This document shows positions 9,114-18,989 of a DNA stretch of 64,000 nt, one piece after another. The translations under genes were made by a program, and so were the position numbers. Under the pieces are notes generated by a model. That model was not told the DNA's origin, searched no databases, and saw only the letters and a list, made by a program, of their open reading frames with translations. The DNA is from Thalassospira lucentensis. Lineage in GTDB: Bacteria; Pseudomonadota; Alphaproteobacteria; Rhodospirillales; Thalassospiraceae. Where the stretch lies: positions 620,001-684,000 of the forward strand of contig NZ_JAATOV010000003.1 in assembly GCF_011806425.1 (NCBI RefSeq). Direction: 5' to 3'. The stretch's first letter is position 1. Each line of letters begins with the position of its first letter.

Positions 9114-10556
9114 ATGACAATATGGCTTCCAAACCTGAAAGATGCCGGCGGACCTGTTTATCGACAGATCGCCCAGGCTATCCGTAGTGCGGTCGAAGAC
9201 GGCACGTTAAAGCCGGGCGACCGCCTGCCGACCCACCGTGACCTTGCCTATCATCTGGGTGTTACGGTCGGGACCATCACGCGATCCTACCGCGAAGCTG
9301 AACGGATCGGGCTTGTCGCCGGGGAAGTCGGCCGGGGCACTTATGTTCTGGATAATGAGCAGTCGGAACTCGACATGGCGACAAGGTCGCTATTGCCAGC
9401 GTCCTTTACCAACAACCTTGGTCCGATGCGCCATGCAGATAGTGAAGTACAAACCGAAAATACCGGCCCGATCAATTTTCGGATGAACTGCCCCCTGCCA
9501 CCGCCAAATGATCACTTGCGCAATACGCTGCTTGATATCGCAAGCACCATGCCGCTTGACGATATGGTCACCTACAAGTCCGAATACGGCATGGCCCATC
9601 AACGCAAGGCAATTGCCACGGCTGCCGGGCGCCTTGGGCTAGATGACAATCCTGAGCGCGTCATCCCAACCGCAGGCGTCCAGCACGGCATGACAGTGTC
9701 CTTGCTGGCAACCGTGCGTCCGGGTGATTTGGTGCTGTGTGAAGAACTCACCTACCCCAACCTGCGCAGCCTTGCCAATTTGCTGCAGTTTCGGTTGCGC
9801 GGTGTTGCAATGGATGATGACGGCATTATTCCAGATGTTTTGGAAAATCTCTGCCGCACACACAGCCCACGCGCGATTTACCTGATGCCGACCCTGCACA
9901 ACCCACTATGCAGCACAATGAGCCGACAGCGACGCATCGACATCGCCGAAATTCTGCGCAAATACGACCTGACCTTGATTGAAGATGGCATTTACCACTT
10001 CCTTGATCCCGATGCGCCGCCCCCGCTTTCGTGCTTTGCGCCAGAACGCAGCATTTATCTTGATGGTGCTTCCAAAAGCATTGGCGGCGGATTGCGCGTT
10101 GGCTATATCCACGCGCCGGGTGAACTGATTGGCAAACTTGCAAGTGCGATCCGTGCAACCTGCTGGATGGTTTCGACCATTAATCTGGAATTGGTCTCGC
10201 GGATGATTATGGATGGCAGTCTGCAGCAATTTGAAGCATGGCACCGCGAAGAGGCCAGCAAACGTCTTGCCATTATCCTTGGCACGCTTAAGGGATATGA
10301 CGTGCGGTCCCACCCGACCAATTATCATATCTGGCTGTCCCTGCCCGATCATATTGACCCGGGTGAACTGATCATGAACGCCGCCAACAGCGGGGTTCTT
10401 TTAACTGCCGCCCAGCAATTTGCCGTTGGCCCAGTACCACGCGGTTTGCGCCTGTGCTTTGGCGGCGAGAAATCGGTGGAGCGTCTGCGCACTGGTGCTC
10501 AAACCCTGGACCGGTTGCTTAAAAGCAGCGATTTTGGCAATAGCGTCGTGATGTAA
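9114..10556 (+). CDS. MocR/GabR-type transcriptional regulator with aminotransferase domain
   Basis: The 480-residue protein joins an N-terminal GntR winged helix (about residues 12-80, with GDRLPTHRDLAYHLGVTVGT as the recognition region) to a fold type I aminotransferase domain. The PLP lysine is K321 in DGASKSIGGGLRVGY, and the PLP-contact HNPLCSTMS is present. MocR proteins use PLP or its aldimine with an amino acid as signal and control neighbouring amino-acid or PLP metabolism genes. It is divergent from the DUF1127 gene and the PLP-enzyme cluster, which are its likely targets; this is inference. No ribosome site precedes the ATG. Confidence 0.92.
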   Translation: MTIWLPNLKDAGGPVYRQIAQAIRSAVEDGTLKPGDRLPTHRDLAYHLGVTVGTITRSYREAERIGLVAGEVGRGTYVLDNEQSELDMATRSLLPASFTNNLGPMRHADSEVQTENTGPINFRMNCPLPPPNDHLRNTLLDIASTMPLDDMVTYKSEYGMAHQRKAIATAAGRLGLDDNPERVIPTAGVQHGMTVSLLATVRPGDLVLCEELTYPNLRSLANLLQFRLRGVAMDDDGIIPDVLENLCRTHSPRAIYLMPTLHNPLCSTMSRQRRIDIAEILRKYDLTLIEDGIYHFLDPDAPPPLSCFAPERSIYLDGASKSIGGGLRVGYIHAPGELIGKLASAIRATCWMVSTINLELVSRMIMDGSLQQFEAWHREEASKRLAIILGTLKGYDVRSHPTNYHIWLSLPDHIDPGELIMNAANSGVLLTAAQQFAVGPVPRGLRLCFGGEKSVERLRTGAQTLDRLLKSSDFGNSVVM

Positions 10557-10784
10557 CGGACCGCACCAAAACCAAGAAAAAAACCCGCGCAAACACACCG
10601 AAACATGCACTCAATTTTGGCTGATGATTTCGTCGCCCTCTCTCTTTGGGAGGACGATTTTTGATGCGATAACAACAATTTCTCCACGCAGTGCTTGACC
10701 ACTCTATTGCGTTGCTTTCAAGATATGCTGCACGGCATAAAAACCCGTCGCCGTTTATGATCTTGGGCAGTAGAAAGTCAGCAG

Positions 10785-13169
10785 ATGTCAGTTTCCCGCC
10801 TTGACGCAGAAGATTGCGGTTTTCCGCACTTTAGGATTCGCAGCCCACACAAAGACCAACAGCCAAAAATTTTCGATTTCTCATCGCATTACCGCGCGGC
10901 AGAAGCCCTGAAATTCGGGCTTTCCATGCATGAGCCGGGCTTTAACATCTTTGTTCTGGGCCTTGATAGGGCCGGTCGCATGACCGCAACGCTTGATTAT
11001 CTTAACAAGGCGATGGAAGAACGCGAAACACCCGATGATTGGGTGTATTTGAACAATTTTTCGCGGGCCAACCGCCCCCGCCCGTATGCCATGCCCGCGG
11101 GTCAAGGCGTCAAATTAATGACCGCGATGGAAACGTTGATTTCGCACCTGCGCGAAGCGTTTTCGTCGGCCTTTAACGCCCCGGCACACCTGACAGAAAC
11201 CCAGGCCCAAACCGAAGAAGCCCGTGCCCAAGTGCGCGAACGGTTTGATGCCCTGCGCGATTACGCCCGCGAACGTGACCTTGATGTTCAGGAAAACGAA
11301 AAAGGTGTCATGATCGTCGCCCTGAACGAGGATGGCGATCCTGTTTCACTTGACGAAATTCCCAAGGAACGGCGTCGCGAAGCCGAAAAATCATTCGAAG
11401 ATGTCGCAGAGGAAGCCCGCAAGACATTACTGTCGACCCGTGATCTTGAAGAACAGATCTCAGATACGCTCAACAGCCTACGCCGTGATGCGGCCAAGGT
11501 TGTCCTTAAACCGCGCATCAAAAAACTGCGCGACAAGTTCACAAGTCCGGGCCTGAAAGCGTGGTTCGAAGCGCTTGAAAAAGACATCCTTGATAATATC
11601 GATGCTTTTGAAGAAGAAAGCGATCAGCCCGCCATCGAAAGCGGCGATGGCAAAATTCCCGAAACCGTTGATGATCGCTATGCGGTTAATCTGTTGATTG
11701 ACCATTCACGCGACAGCCACCCTGATGTCGTGCTTGAACCAAGCCCAAGCTATGACAATCTTTTTGGCCAAATTCAGTACCGCCCGATGGGGGGCGGCAT
11801 GCACCCGCATTTCAGCCTGATTAAGCCCGGCGCGCTACATCGCGCCAATGGCGGCGTTTTGGTTCTGCGTGCAGAATCACTGCTGGAGCATGAAGATTGC
11901 TGGGGCTACCTTAAGGCGGCCCTTCGGGACCGCGAAATCCGCATCGAAGAAACCCACAAGGGCGGCCCACCGACCGCGGGGGCACCGGAACCGCGTCCGA
12001 TCCCGCTTGATCTTAAGGTCGTGATCGTTGGCGCGCCGAAATTCTATTACACCTTCTTCTCGCTCGATGTGGATTTCCGAAATCATTTCCGGGTAAAGGC
12101 GGACATTGACGCGGACATGCCCGCAGCCGGGCGTAATATTTCGATCTATACCGGATTATTGCGGGAGTCAGCGCTATCACGTACGGGCATTCCGGTCGAT
12201 AACGGCGCCATTCGCCAACTTCTTGGGCAAGCGGCCCGTTGGGCGGGTGAACGCGATAAGTTGACCGCACAAATCGAACGGGTCGAAGACGTTGCCATTG
12301 AGGCCGGTGCACTGGCCAAATCTGAACGCCGCGACAACATCCGCGCCGCCGATGTAAGGCGGGCAATTGAAGAACGACGCCACCGTAACAGCCGCCTTGA
12401 AGACAAGTCGCACGAACGCGTGCAGCGGCGGGAAATCCTGATTGATAGCTACGGCTCGGTCGCGGGTCAGGTCAACGCATTGACCGTGCTTGATTACGGC
12501 GACCATGCCTTTGGCTTGCCGGCGCGCGTGTCGGCACGATCCTATGTCGGCAGCCTTGGCGTTTTAAACATTGAACGCATGGTCGACATGTCTGGCCCGC
12601 TGCAACAAAAGTCGGTCATGACCATCGAAGGGTTCCTGAAATCGCGCTTTGCGCAGGAATTCCCGATATCGTTCGCCTGCAACGTCACGTTTGAACAAAA
12701 CTATGGCGGCATCGAAGGCGATTCTGCGTCCATGGCCGAGCTTTGCGCAATTGTCTCAGCCATCGCCAACGTTCCAATGCGTCAAAACATTGGCGTGACC
12801 GGCTCTATGAACCAGTTTGGTGAAGCACAGCCGGTTGGCGGCATATCGCACAAAATCGAAGGGTTCTATCGAATTTGCGCCGATCAGGGCTTTACCGGTG
12901 ATCAAGGCGTTATCATCCCACAAGCCAATGCCGAAAATGTTGTCCTCCGCGAAGAAGTCGTGCAGGCCATTCGCCAGGGCAAGTTCAATATATGGACCAT
13001 CGAACACGTTAACGACGCGATTGAGATTTTAAGCGGCCTGCAATCTGGCGATCGATCAGACGGGCAATATCCCGCCGATAGTATGTATGGCAAAGCCATG
13101 GAAAGGCTGCGCCACAATGACAATATATTGCGTGACAGACACGCCTACCCTCATCGCAGTGAACAGTAA
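10785..13169 (+). CDS. Lon-related ATP-binding protease (LonC/YcbZ-like)
   Basis: The 794-residue protein is a Lon-like member of peptidase family S16 with an AAA_32-type N-terminal region. The catalytic dyad is clear: serine S647 in EGDSASMAEL and lysine K690 in GGISHKIEGF, 43 residues apart, the same spacing as S679/K722 of E. coli Lon. The N-terminal P-loop is degenerate (GLDRAGRMTA, arginine in place of lysine). Residues 130-280 are highly charged and probably coiled coil. It should act on damaged or specific proteins in the cytoplasm. The SPOR gene follows closely. Confidence 0.9.
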   Translation: MSVSRLDAEDCGFPHFRIRSPHKDQQPKIFDFSSHYRAAEALKFGLSMHEPGFNIFVLGLDRAGRMTATLDYLNKAMEERETPDDWVYLNNFSRANRPRPYAMPAGQGVKLMTAMETLISHLREAFSSAFNAPAHLTETQAQTEEARAQVRERFDALRDYARERDLDVQENEKGVMIVALNEDGDPVSLDEIPKERRREAEKSFEDVAEEARKTLLSTRDLEEQISDTLNSLRRDAAKVVLKPRIKKLRDKFTSPGLKAWFEALEKDILDNIDAFEEESDQPAIESGDGKIPETVDDRYAVNLLIDHSRDSHPDVVLEPSPSYDNLFGQIQYRPMGGGMHPHFSLIKPGALHRANGGVLVLRAESLLEHEDCWGYLKAALRDREIRIEETHKGGPPTAGAPEPRPIPLDLKVVIVGAPKFYYTFFSLDVDFRNHFRVKADIDADMPAAGRNISIYTGLLRESALSRTGIPVDNGAIRQLLGQAARWAGERDKLTAQIERVEDVAIEAGALAKSERRDNIRAADVRRAIEERRHRNSRLEDKSHERVQRREILIDSYGSVAGQVNALTVLDYGDHAFGLPARVSARSYVGSLGVLNIERMVDMSGPLQQKSVMTIEGFLKSRFAQEFPISFACNVTFEQNYGGIEGDSASMAELCAIVSAIANVPMRQNIGVTGSMNQFGEAQPVGGISHKIEGFYRICADQGFTGDQGVIIPQANAENVVLREEVVQAIRQGKFNIWTIEHVNDAIEILSGLQSGDRSDGQYPADSMYGKAMERLRHNDNILRDRHAYPHRSEQ

Positions 13170-13253
13170 AAAATGCTCATAGACACCCGCCATAAACCAC
13201 GCTATGCGATCCCTTTTTCGCGTACAAAATGCGTGGCTTTATGGCGGGATTTT

Positions 13254-14021
13254 ATGAATACGGACACGATAACGGCAAGGCTGCGAACCAGTATAATTGC
13301 CGTGGCTTTGATGACTTCTTCGACGTTGGCAATATTACCGTCGACGGCCAAATCCCAGCACGCCCATGCCAATGCCCCAATCACGGGCGTTGACGCCATC
13401 CCAACGGACATTCCGGTTCATGCATCGACCGGGCGTGATCCCAACCTTCCGGTAAGCTTGCTGCCCGGCACAATCCCGGCCGCCACCACACCAACCTTCG
13501 AAGAAGACATTCCGTCTTTGGCCGAAATATATCATCAAACCATCAACGGTGGTGCGCCGAGAACAACAAGACAACAGTCCGCCCCAACACAACCAGACGT
13601 CCCTTCAACGCCAGAAACGTCCAACGCCGCCCAAAGCACCAAATCAACACGTTCCTTGGCAGGTCAAACATTGACCAAGCAAGTGGCGGCAACGACGTCA
13701 CCGTCCGTGCAAGCATCGCGGCCAAACGCAAACACGCAAGCCCTTGCCAACGGGGTGGCTGATGACACAACCGGCCCTTATGTCATCCAGCTTGGCGCAT
13801 TTCATGACACGATCAGTGCGCAAACATATTGGGCGAGTTTTAGCATTCGCTATCCCGATCTGGTCAAAGCACACCAGCGCGAAATCGCCACAGCGGACCT
13901 CGGCAGCAAGGGGGTGTTTCATCGCCTGCGTCTAGCGGGTTTTCCCAACCAGTCATCCGCAAACGAAAAATGCCGCCAGCTGATTGCTGACGGCACAGAA
14001 TGTTTTGCCATTCGCCCATAG
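13254..14021 (+). CDS. Secreted SPOR-domain protein
   Basis: I take the internal ATG at 13254, giving a 255-residue protein that opens with a typical signal peptide (MNTDTITARL, then a hydrophobic stretch ending near AKSQHAHA); an open frame extends 27 codons further up to 13173 but lacks signal features. After a long Pro/Thr/Ser-rich linker, the last 80 residues (from GPYVIQLGAFHD) form a SPOR domain, which binds denuded septal peptidoglycan. The protein is therefore probably periplasmic and drawn to division sites. It follows the Lon-like gene by 84 bases. Confidence 0.82.
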   Translation: MNTDTITARLRTSIIAVALMTSSTLAILPSTAKSQHAHANAPITGVDAIPTDIPVHASTGRDPNLPVSLLPGTIPAATTPTFEEDIPSLAEIYHQTINGGAPRTTRQQSAPTQPDVPSTPETSNAAQSTKSTRSLAGQTLTKQVAATTSPSVQASRPNANTQALANGVADDTTGPYVIQLGAFHDTISAQTYWASFSIRYPDLVKAHQREIATADLGSKGVFHRLRLAGFPNQSSANEKCRQLIADGTECFAIRP

Positions 14022-14045
14022 AACGGCGCGCCAAACGACCGGAAT

Positions 14046-14354
14046 TTAATCCGCAGGTGCCAGCATAACAATCTTGTCAACGATCAAGGTTGATGCTTCG
14101 GTGCAGGTCGTCATCAAAGCGGCGTGGCCGGTGACGCGTACTTTGTCGCCCGGGCGGAAGCGGGTTGCCTTGTTGGCAAGCGCATACAATGTCCCATCCT
14201 CTGCACGGAACGTTACGCACTCCTGCCCTTGATCGGTAATCTCACCGGCAACGGTGAAATTATTCTTTTGAATGACGGAGCATGCAGACACCGCTGCCAC
14301 CACTGCAACAATTGCAATTTTCTTTGAAAATCCTGCCATCAAACCGGTCTTCAT
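14046..14354 (-). CDS. Small lipoprotein of unknown function
   Basis: A 102-residue protein with a lipoprotein signal: positive N-terminus, hydrophobic core and lipobox VSAC, giving a mature protein of about 76 residues anchored to the membrane. The mature part (FTVAGEITDQG, FRPGDKVRVTG) looks like a small OB- or SH3-like beta barrel; this is inference. It has only two cysteines besides the lipid one. It converges with the SPOR gene and is divergent from the GGDEF gene. An AGGAGG-like site (CAGGAGGTTGAAGA) precedes the ATG. Confidence 0.75.
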   Translation of the reverse strand: MKTGLMAGFSKKIAIVAVVAAVSACSVIQKNNFTVAGEITDQGQECVTFRAEDGTLYALANKATRFRPGDKVRVTGHAALMTTCTEASTLIVDKIVMLAPAD

Positions 14355-14510
14355 TCTTCAACCTCCTGTGTGAACGATGTCGCGTCGTCACAAACTCTGT
14401 AGTTTTACGTTAATGTTCTTGTAACGCAGCAGGATGTAAAAAGGTATTCATCCTTTTGCGGATTTCGCAATTTCGTACCCGATTTCAAAACATGGGTTAC
14501 CTGACCGGTC

Positions 14511-15215
14511 ATGGCAAAGTCGCAAATCGAATTCCTCTCACAGCTTGCTGAAGAATTTCAGCAACAGACGGCGATTAACACTCGCGCGTCCGAGGAAGCC
14601 GAACAAAACGAGGCACTGTCAACGCTTGTTGATCTTGCCCGCGACATGCAAGCACGACTGGACCAGCAGCAAAACCGCATCCGTCAGCTTGAACTGATGG
14701 TCGAAACCGACGAACTTACCAACTTATATAACCGTCGCGGTTTTATGCGGCGCCTGCGCGAGGCCCTTGCGCGTGCGGCCCGAAGCGGTGAAAACGGTGT
14801 TATTCTGATCGCCGATCTTGACGGTTTTAAAGAAATAAATGACGAACACGGCCACGCCGCTGGCGACGCCGTTTTACGCCATTTTGGTCAAAACCTACGC
14901 ACTCATACGCGGGCCGACGACTTTGTCGCCCGGTTCGGCGGTGATGAATTTGCCGTCCTGCTCAGCGCAAGCGATCCAGATGCGGCAGAAAAACGTATTC
15001 AACAGCTCAAAAAAGCAACGGAACGTTTTCCGCTGATTTGGCAAGGAAATCCGTTGCGCATTCAGGCAAGCTTCGGCTTTGCCGTTTATGGCGCAAAACA
15101 AGATATTTCCGATCTCATCAGCGCGGCTGACAAAGACATGTACAAAAACAAACATGCCGCGCGCGACGATCAAAATGCCCCCGCAACCAAACGTAATGAC
15201 CATAACGCGGCGTGA
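14511..15215 (+). CDS. Diguanylate cyclase (GGDEF), no recognised sensor domain
   Basis: The 234-residue protein has an N-terminal helical region (residues 1-60, probable coiled coil for dimerisation) and one GGDEF domain. The active-site motif is intact (RFGGDEF, G143-F147), with RADD five residues ahead as an RxxD inhibitory site, so it should make c-di-GMP and be product-inhibited. ETDELTNLYNRRGF is the usual domain entry. It starts a run of c-di-GMP genes on the same strand. The ribosome site is weak. Confidence 0.92.
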   Translation: MAKSQIEFLSQLAEEFQQQTAINTRASEEAEQNEALSTLVDLARDMQARLDQQQNRIRQLELMVETDELTNLYNRRGFMRRLREALARAARSGENGVILIADLDGFKEINDEHGHAAGDAVLRHFGQNLRTHTRADDFVARFGGDEFAVLLSASDPDAAEKRIQQLKKATERFPLIWQGNPLRIQASFGFAVYGAKQDISDLISAADKDMYKNKHAARDDQNAPATKRNDHNAA

Positions 15216-15405
15216 CGTTTTAAAACTGTTCCGCTTGCGCTTCATACCATCTTCAGTTTAGCCCACGCCCAAATTTCAAAGATCGCCCTTAATTTTTTCG
15301 CTAATGAAGTGCAAATCCTTCATATCCCCTATAGGATTGCTATTTAATATAGACAGCTAACACTGCACTTACTTCGATCAGGCGGCTTTTGATGATGGTT
15401 CCCCA

Positions 15406-17259
15406 ATGACGCATAGCTCTGGCTATTCAGCAGAAACGAATGACCAAGACCTTTTGGCGGCGATGGCATTTTGCTGGGCAGACATGCTGTTGGAAGTCGA
15501 TGAAAACGGATATGTGCTGTTTGTTGCCGGTGCGACGGAAAGCCTTCTTGGATGTGGTCCGGATCGCCTAATCGGTGAAGCACTGGAAAAGCTGGTTTTA
15601 AAGTCAGAACGCCCCTTACTTCGGGCCTATTTGCATGCAGGATCGGGCCTTAAGCGCCTGGAAGAGTTGGATCTGGATTTTCAGTTATTTAATCCGGATG
15701 GCACACAGGTTCAGGATGCAGTTCCCCTGTCGCTGAGCGGCTACATGGTCGCCAATCCCACCAGCCGATACTTTCTGGCCGCGCGCCATCGCGCCATGCG
15801 CCCACGTGCACGATCGGGTATTGATCGCCTGATCTTGCAAAGTGCGGTTCAAAAGAACAAACGTGCGCCTGAAAGCCAATCATCCGACAAAAACACCGAC
15901 CAGATATCAGCAAAACATCAAAGCGAAGCATTGGTGGTTCTTGAAAATCTCGCAGCATCGCGGTCAGAGGCGGAAACCGCCGCGACCAATGAATTGGCCC
16001 ACCTAATCGGTATTCGCACGCCAAAAACATCGAATTTCTTTGCATCGACCCTAAGCGCCCTTAAAAACCCGATCCATCCGGTTGATGAACCGATGATCGA
16101 ACTAGAACGCAGGATCGTGGCCTATGCCAGTGCATTGCGGGTTGACCTTGATGATACTTCCACAGCTGAGACGACTGAGGCGCTTCTATCGCTGACCAAC
16201 GATGTCTCATCGGGTATCACCACCAAAAAATCCGCCGCCGAACCGACCACGGATATGTTTGGCAACGACTATGACAGTGCGCGCAATATCCATCAGCTTG
16301 ACGCGGCGGCCCCCTTTTCGGATGGGGAAAATGATCGGGAAACCAATCTGACGCGTGCGGTTGCCTATGCGCTTAACCGTATGCAGCACAGAAGCCAAAA
16401 TGACGTATCAGCAGAACGTCTGTCGGCCAGCCTGCCCCACCTTATTCAGGAAACGCTGAAATCGGTTCGGGCCTTCCGCGAAATTGTCGAGAACGGTTCC
16501 TTTGCGGTTGCGCTTCAACCGATTGTGCGTCTGGGCGATCGCGAAATGCACCATTTTGAAGCATTGGCGCGCTTTACCAATGGCAGCAACCCGCTTGCCG
16601 TCGATCAAATCATTCACTTTGCCGAGGGCACCGGCCTTATTACCGAATTTGATCTGGCAATGAGCCGCAAGGTGCTTGATCATTTACGCGATACGCCAAG
16701 TGATATTCCATATCCAGTGGCCGTTAATCTTTCGGGTCACTCGCTTGAACAGAGTGACTTTCTGGCCGACCTGATGGCCATCTTGGATGAGTATGATATC
16801 GAACCTGACCGCGTCTTATTCGAAGTCACGGAAACATCGCGTATTCGCGCCCTTAAGGACGTGAATGATGGTCTGCAAACTTTGCGCGCCCGCGGACACA
16901 AAATTTGTCTTGATGATTTTGGTGCTGGGGCCGCGAACTTTGAATATCTAAGCGCCCTTGATGTGGACATTATCAAGTTTGATGGTGGCGCCATGCGTAC
17001 CGCCCTTGCCAACCCAAAAGGTCGTGCATTCCTTAAGGCAACTGCCCTTTTGTGCCGGGATCTGGAGATCCATACCATTGCAGAAATGATCCATGATCAG
17101 GCCAGCTATGACATGGTTTGTGAGCTTGGTATTGATTACGGTCAAGGATATCACCTTGGCCCACCGGTTACGATCGGCGCCAAATCGACCAACAGCCCCA
17201 CCGAAATGGCATCATCCATCGCCAATTCCAGCCAAACCGTTTCAGGAGGACGCCCATGA
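15406..17259 (+). CDS. PAS-EAL cyclic-di-GMP phosphodiesterase
   Basis: A 617-residue protein with a PAS-like N-terminus (residues 15-130), a long charged middle region rich in Ser, Asp and Glu, and a C-terminal EAL domain (about 355-595). Catalytic elements are present: FEALAR at 384-389, AVNLSG, EVTET, LDDFG (D503, D504), the lysine in IIKFDGG (K524) and the glutamate in TIAEMIH (E560). It should therefore hydrolyse c-di-GMP. Its end overlaps the next gene by four bases (ATGA), so this phosphodiesterase and the following cyclase are translated together. Confidence 0.92.
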   Translation: MTHSSGYSAETNDQDLLAAMAFCWADMLLEVDENGYVLFVAGATESLLGCGPDRLIGEALEKLVLKSERPLLRAYLHAGSGLKRLEELDLDFQLFNPDGTQVQDAVPLSLSGYMVANPTSRYFLAARHRAMRPRARSGIDRLILQSAVQKNKRAPESQSSDKNTDQISAKHQSEALVVLENLAASRSEAETAATNELAHLIGIRTPKTSNFFASTLSALKNPIHPVDEPMIELERRIVAYASALRVDLDDTSTAETTEALLSLTNDVSSGITTKKSAAEPTTDMFGNDYDSARNIHQLDAAAPFSDGENDRETNLTRAVAYALNRMQHRSQNDVSAERLSASLPHLIQETLKSVRAFREIVENGSFAVALQPIVRLGDREMHHFEALARFTNGSNPLAVDQIIHFAEGTGLITEFDLAMSRKVLDHLRDTPSDIPYPVAVNLSGHSLEQSDFLADLMAILDEYDIEPDRVLFEVTETSRIRALKDVNDGLQTLRARGHKICLDDFGAGAANFEYLSALDVDIIKFDGGAMRTALANPKGRAFLKATALLCRDLEIHTIAEMIHDQASYDMVCELGIDYGQGYHLGPPVTIGAKSTNSPTEMASSIANSSQTVSGGRP

Positions 17260-18977
17260 AACCACGTCATCCTGCCGCAATTGACCATTCAGACGACCTG
17301 ACGGCTTATGATGGTGATGTCTTTGCGCTTGATCCAAAAGTCATGGCCGATGCGGAGGCACCGGTTATTGTTATGAACGCACAGGGCGTTCCGTTATTTG
17401 CCAATAAAAATGCTGTCGGCTTTGCCAACGGCATTCGCGACGGCTTGTTTCCGGAAATTTACCAACTGATCCGCCGCACGTTAACGACCCCAGGCGGGGT
17501 GGTGGAAATGATGACCTTTGAGGTCCAGCGTGGCACTGCGACACTGGAATTAATCGCGCTTCCGACCACGAACAATAACGTGATGTTGTTGCCGCGCGAT
17601 GTCAGCATGGACCGCAACCTGCGCGAGGCGCTAATTGATTCGCGCCAGCGTTACCGGGACATTGTCGAAGTTTCATCGGCATTTGCATGGGAAACTGACG
17701 ACACTGGCAAGTTTGTCTTTGTGTCACCGCGCGGTGCCCTTGGCTATCGCGCCGAAGAAATCGTAGGCCGTTATCCCCGCCAGTTCATCATGGGTGACGC
17801 CGATACCGAAGCCGAACACGTTTTCCGCACCCAAAAGGCCGTGCGCGACGTGCCCGTGTGGCTTCGCCGGTCAAATGGCAGCGATGCCTGCCTTGCGGTG
17901 TCTTCGACCCCGGTTTATTCCCGCGAAGGCCAATGGATTGGAACCCGTGGACTTGCACATGACATCACAGAACAACGACGCCGCGAAAGCGAAGTATCGA
18001 CCGCGCGAAATCGTGACCGCCTGATGACCTATATCGTGCGGACCATGCGCGATGAAATTGATCCGCTGCTGGTCCTAAAAGGCGCGTCCGAGGCCAGCAC
18101 CCGTGCACTTGCCTGCGCCAATTGCGTTATTTTCAAACGCAATGATGAAACACATGAATTGGAAATCGCAGCGGGCGACGAAAACAAAGATGCCAACGAT
18201 ATTTCCAAACAGGCACTGGCAAAGCTTCAGAAATCTGGTGGTATTTTTGATGCCCAGATTGATACGTGGCATGTCTTTGCCCTGCCCTGCCATTATCATC
18301 AACGCAATAATGGTGCTGTAATTTTCTTGTTTGATTCACACCATCCGGATCCAAATGACGGTGAACGCGCGATCATGACCGAAGTCGCCGATCAGATTGG
18401 CATTGCGATCGAACAGGCAATTCAACATGAACGGATCCTGACCCTATCCCGTACAGATGGGATGACCGGGCTTCTGAACCGTCGCGCATTCTTTGATGAA
18501 CTCAAACGCCGTCACAGCCGCCTGCAACGTGAACATGAACCAGCATCGCTGATGTATGTCGATATGGACAACTTCAAATTGGTCAATGACATCCATGGCC
18601 ACCAAGCTGGCGATGAAGCCATTCTTGCCCTAACCAAGGTGCTCGAGGAAAATGTACGTCCCTCGGACTTGGTTGCACGATTGGGCGGGGATGAATTTGT
18701 GCTTTGGCTGGAAGGTGCTGATGTTGATGCCGCGTCACGCCGCGCAAAGACACTGATGAAAGAAAGCGCCATCCTTGCCAAATATTCCGGTGACAAGGAC
18801 CATCCGCTAGGCATATCAGTGGGGATTGCGGTTCATGAGGCAGGATCGAAGGAAGATTTAGAACAACTCGTGCAGCGCGCTGACCAGACGATGTATCAAG
18901 TGAAGAAACTTGGTAAAGGTCGCTTTGGCATTGCGTCGGCCCCCGGGACAACCAATTCGGCTCAGATCGAAGAATAG
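17256..18977 (+). CDS. PAS-GAF-like-GGDEF diguanylate cyclase
   Basis: The 573-residue protein shows a divergent PAS region (30-110), a clear PAS domain (about 130-250, ending GTRGLAHDITEQRRRE), a GAF-like region (about 255-390) and a C-terminal GGDEF domain. The active site RLGGDEF (G477-F481) is intact with RPSD as the RxxD inhibitory site. AGGAGG lies seven bases before the ATG. It overlaps the EAL gene by four bases and is followed 12 bases later by the DUF2336 gene, so all three form one transcription unit with opposing c-di-GMP activities. Confidence 0.92.
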   Translation: MKPRHPAAIDHSDDLTAYDGDVFALDPKVMADAEAPVIVMNAQGVPLFANKNAVGFANGIRDGLFPEIYQLIRRTLTTPGGVVEMMTFEVQRGTATLELIALPTTNNNVMLLPRDVSMDRNLREALIDSRQRYRDIVEVSSAFAWETDDTGKFVFVSPRGALGYRAEEIVGRYPRQFIMGDADTEAEHVFRTQKAVRDVPVWLRRSNGSDACLAVSSTPVYSREGQWIGTRGLAHDITEQRRRESEVSTARNRDRLMTYIVRTMRDEIDPLLVLKGASEASTRALACANCVIFKRNDETHELEIAAGDENKDANDISKQALAKLQKSGGIFDAQIDTWHVFALPCHYHQRNNGAVIFLFDSHHPDPNDGERAIMTEVADQIGIAIEQAIQHERILTLSRTDGMTGLLNRRAFFDELKRRHSRLQREHEPASLMYVDMDNFKLVNDIHGHQAGDEAILALTKVLEENVRPSDLVARLGGDEFVLWLEGADVDAASRRAKTLMKESAILAKYSGDKDHPLGISVGIAVHEAGSKEDLEQLVQRADQTMYQVKKLGKGRFGIASAPGTTNSAQIEE

Positions 18978-18989
18978 GAGGAATGCCCG

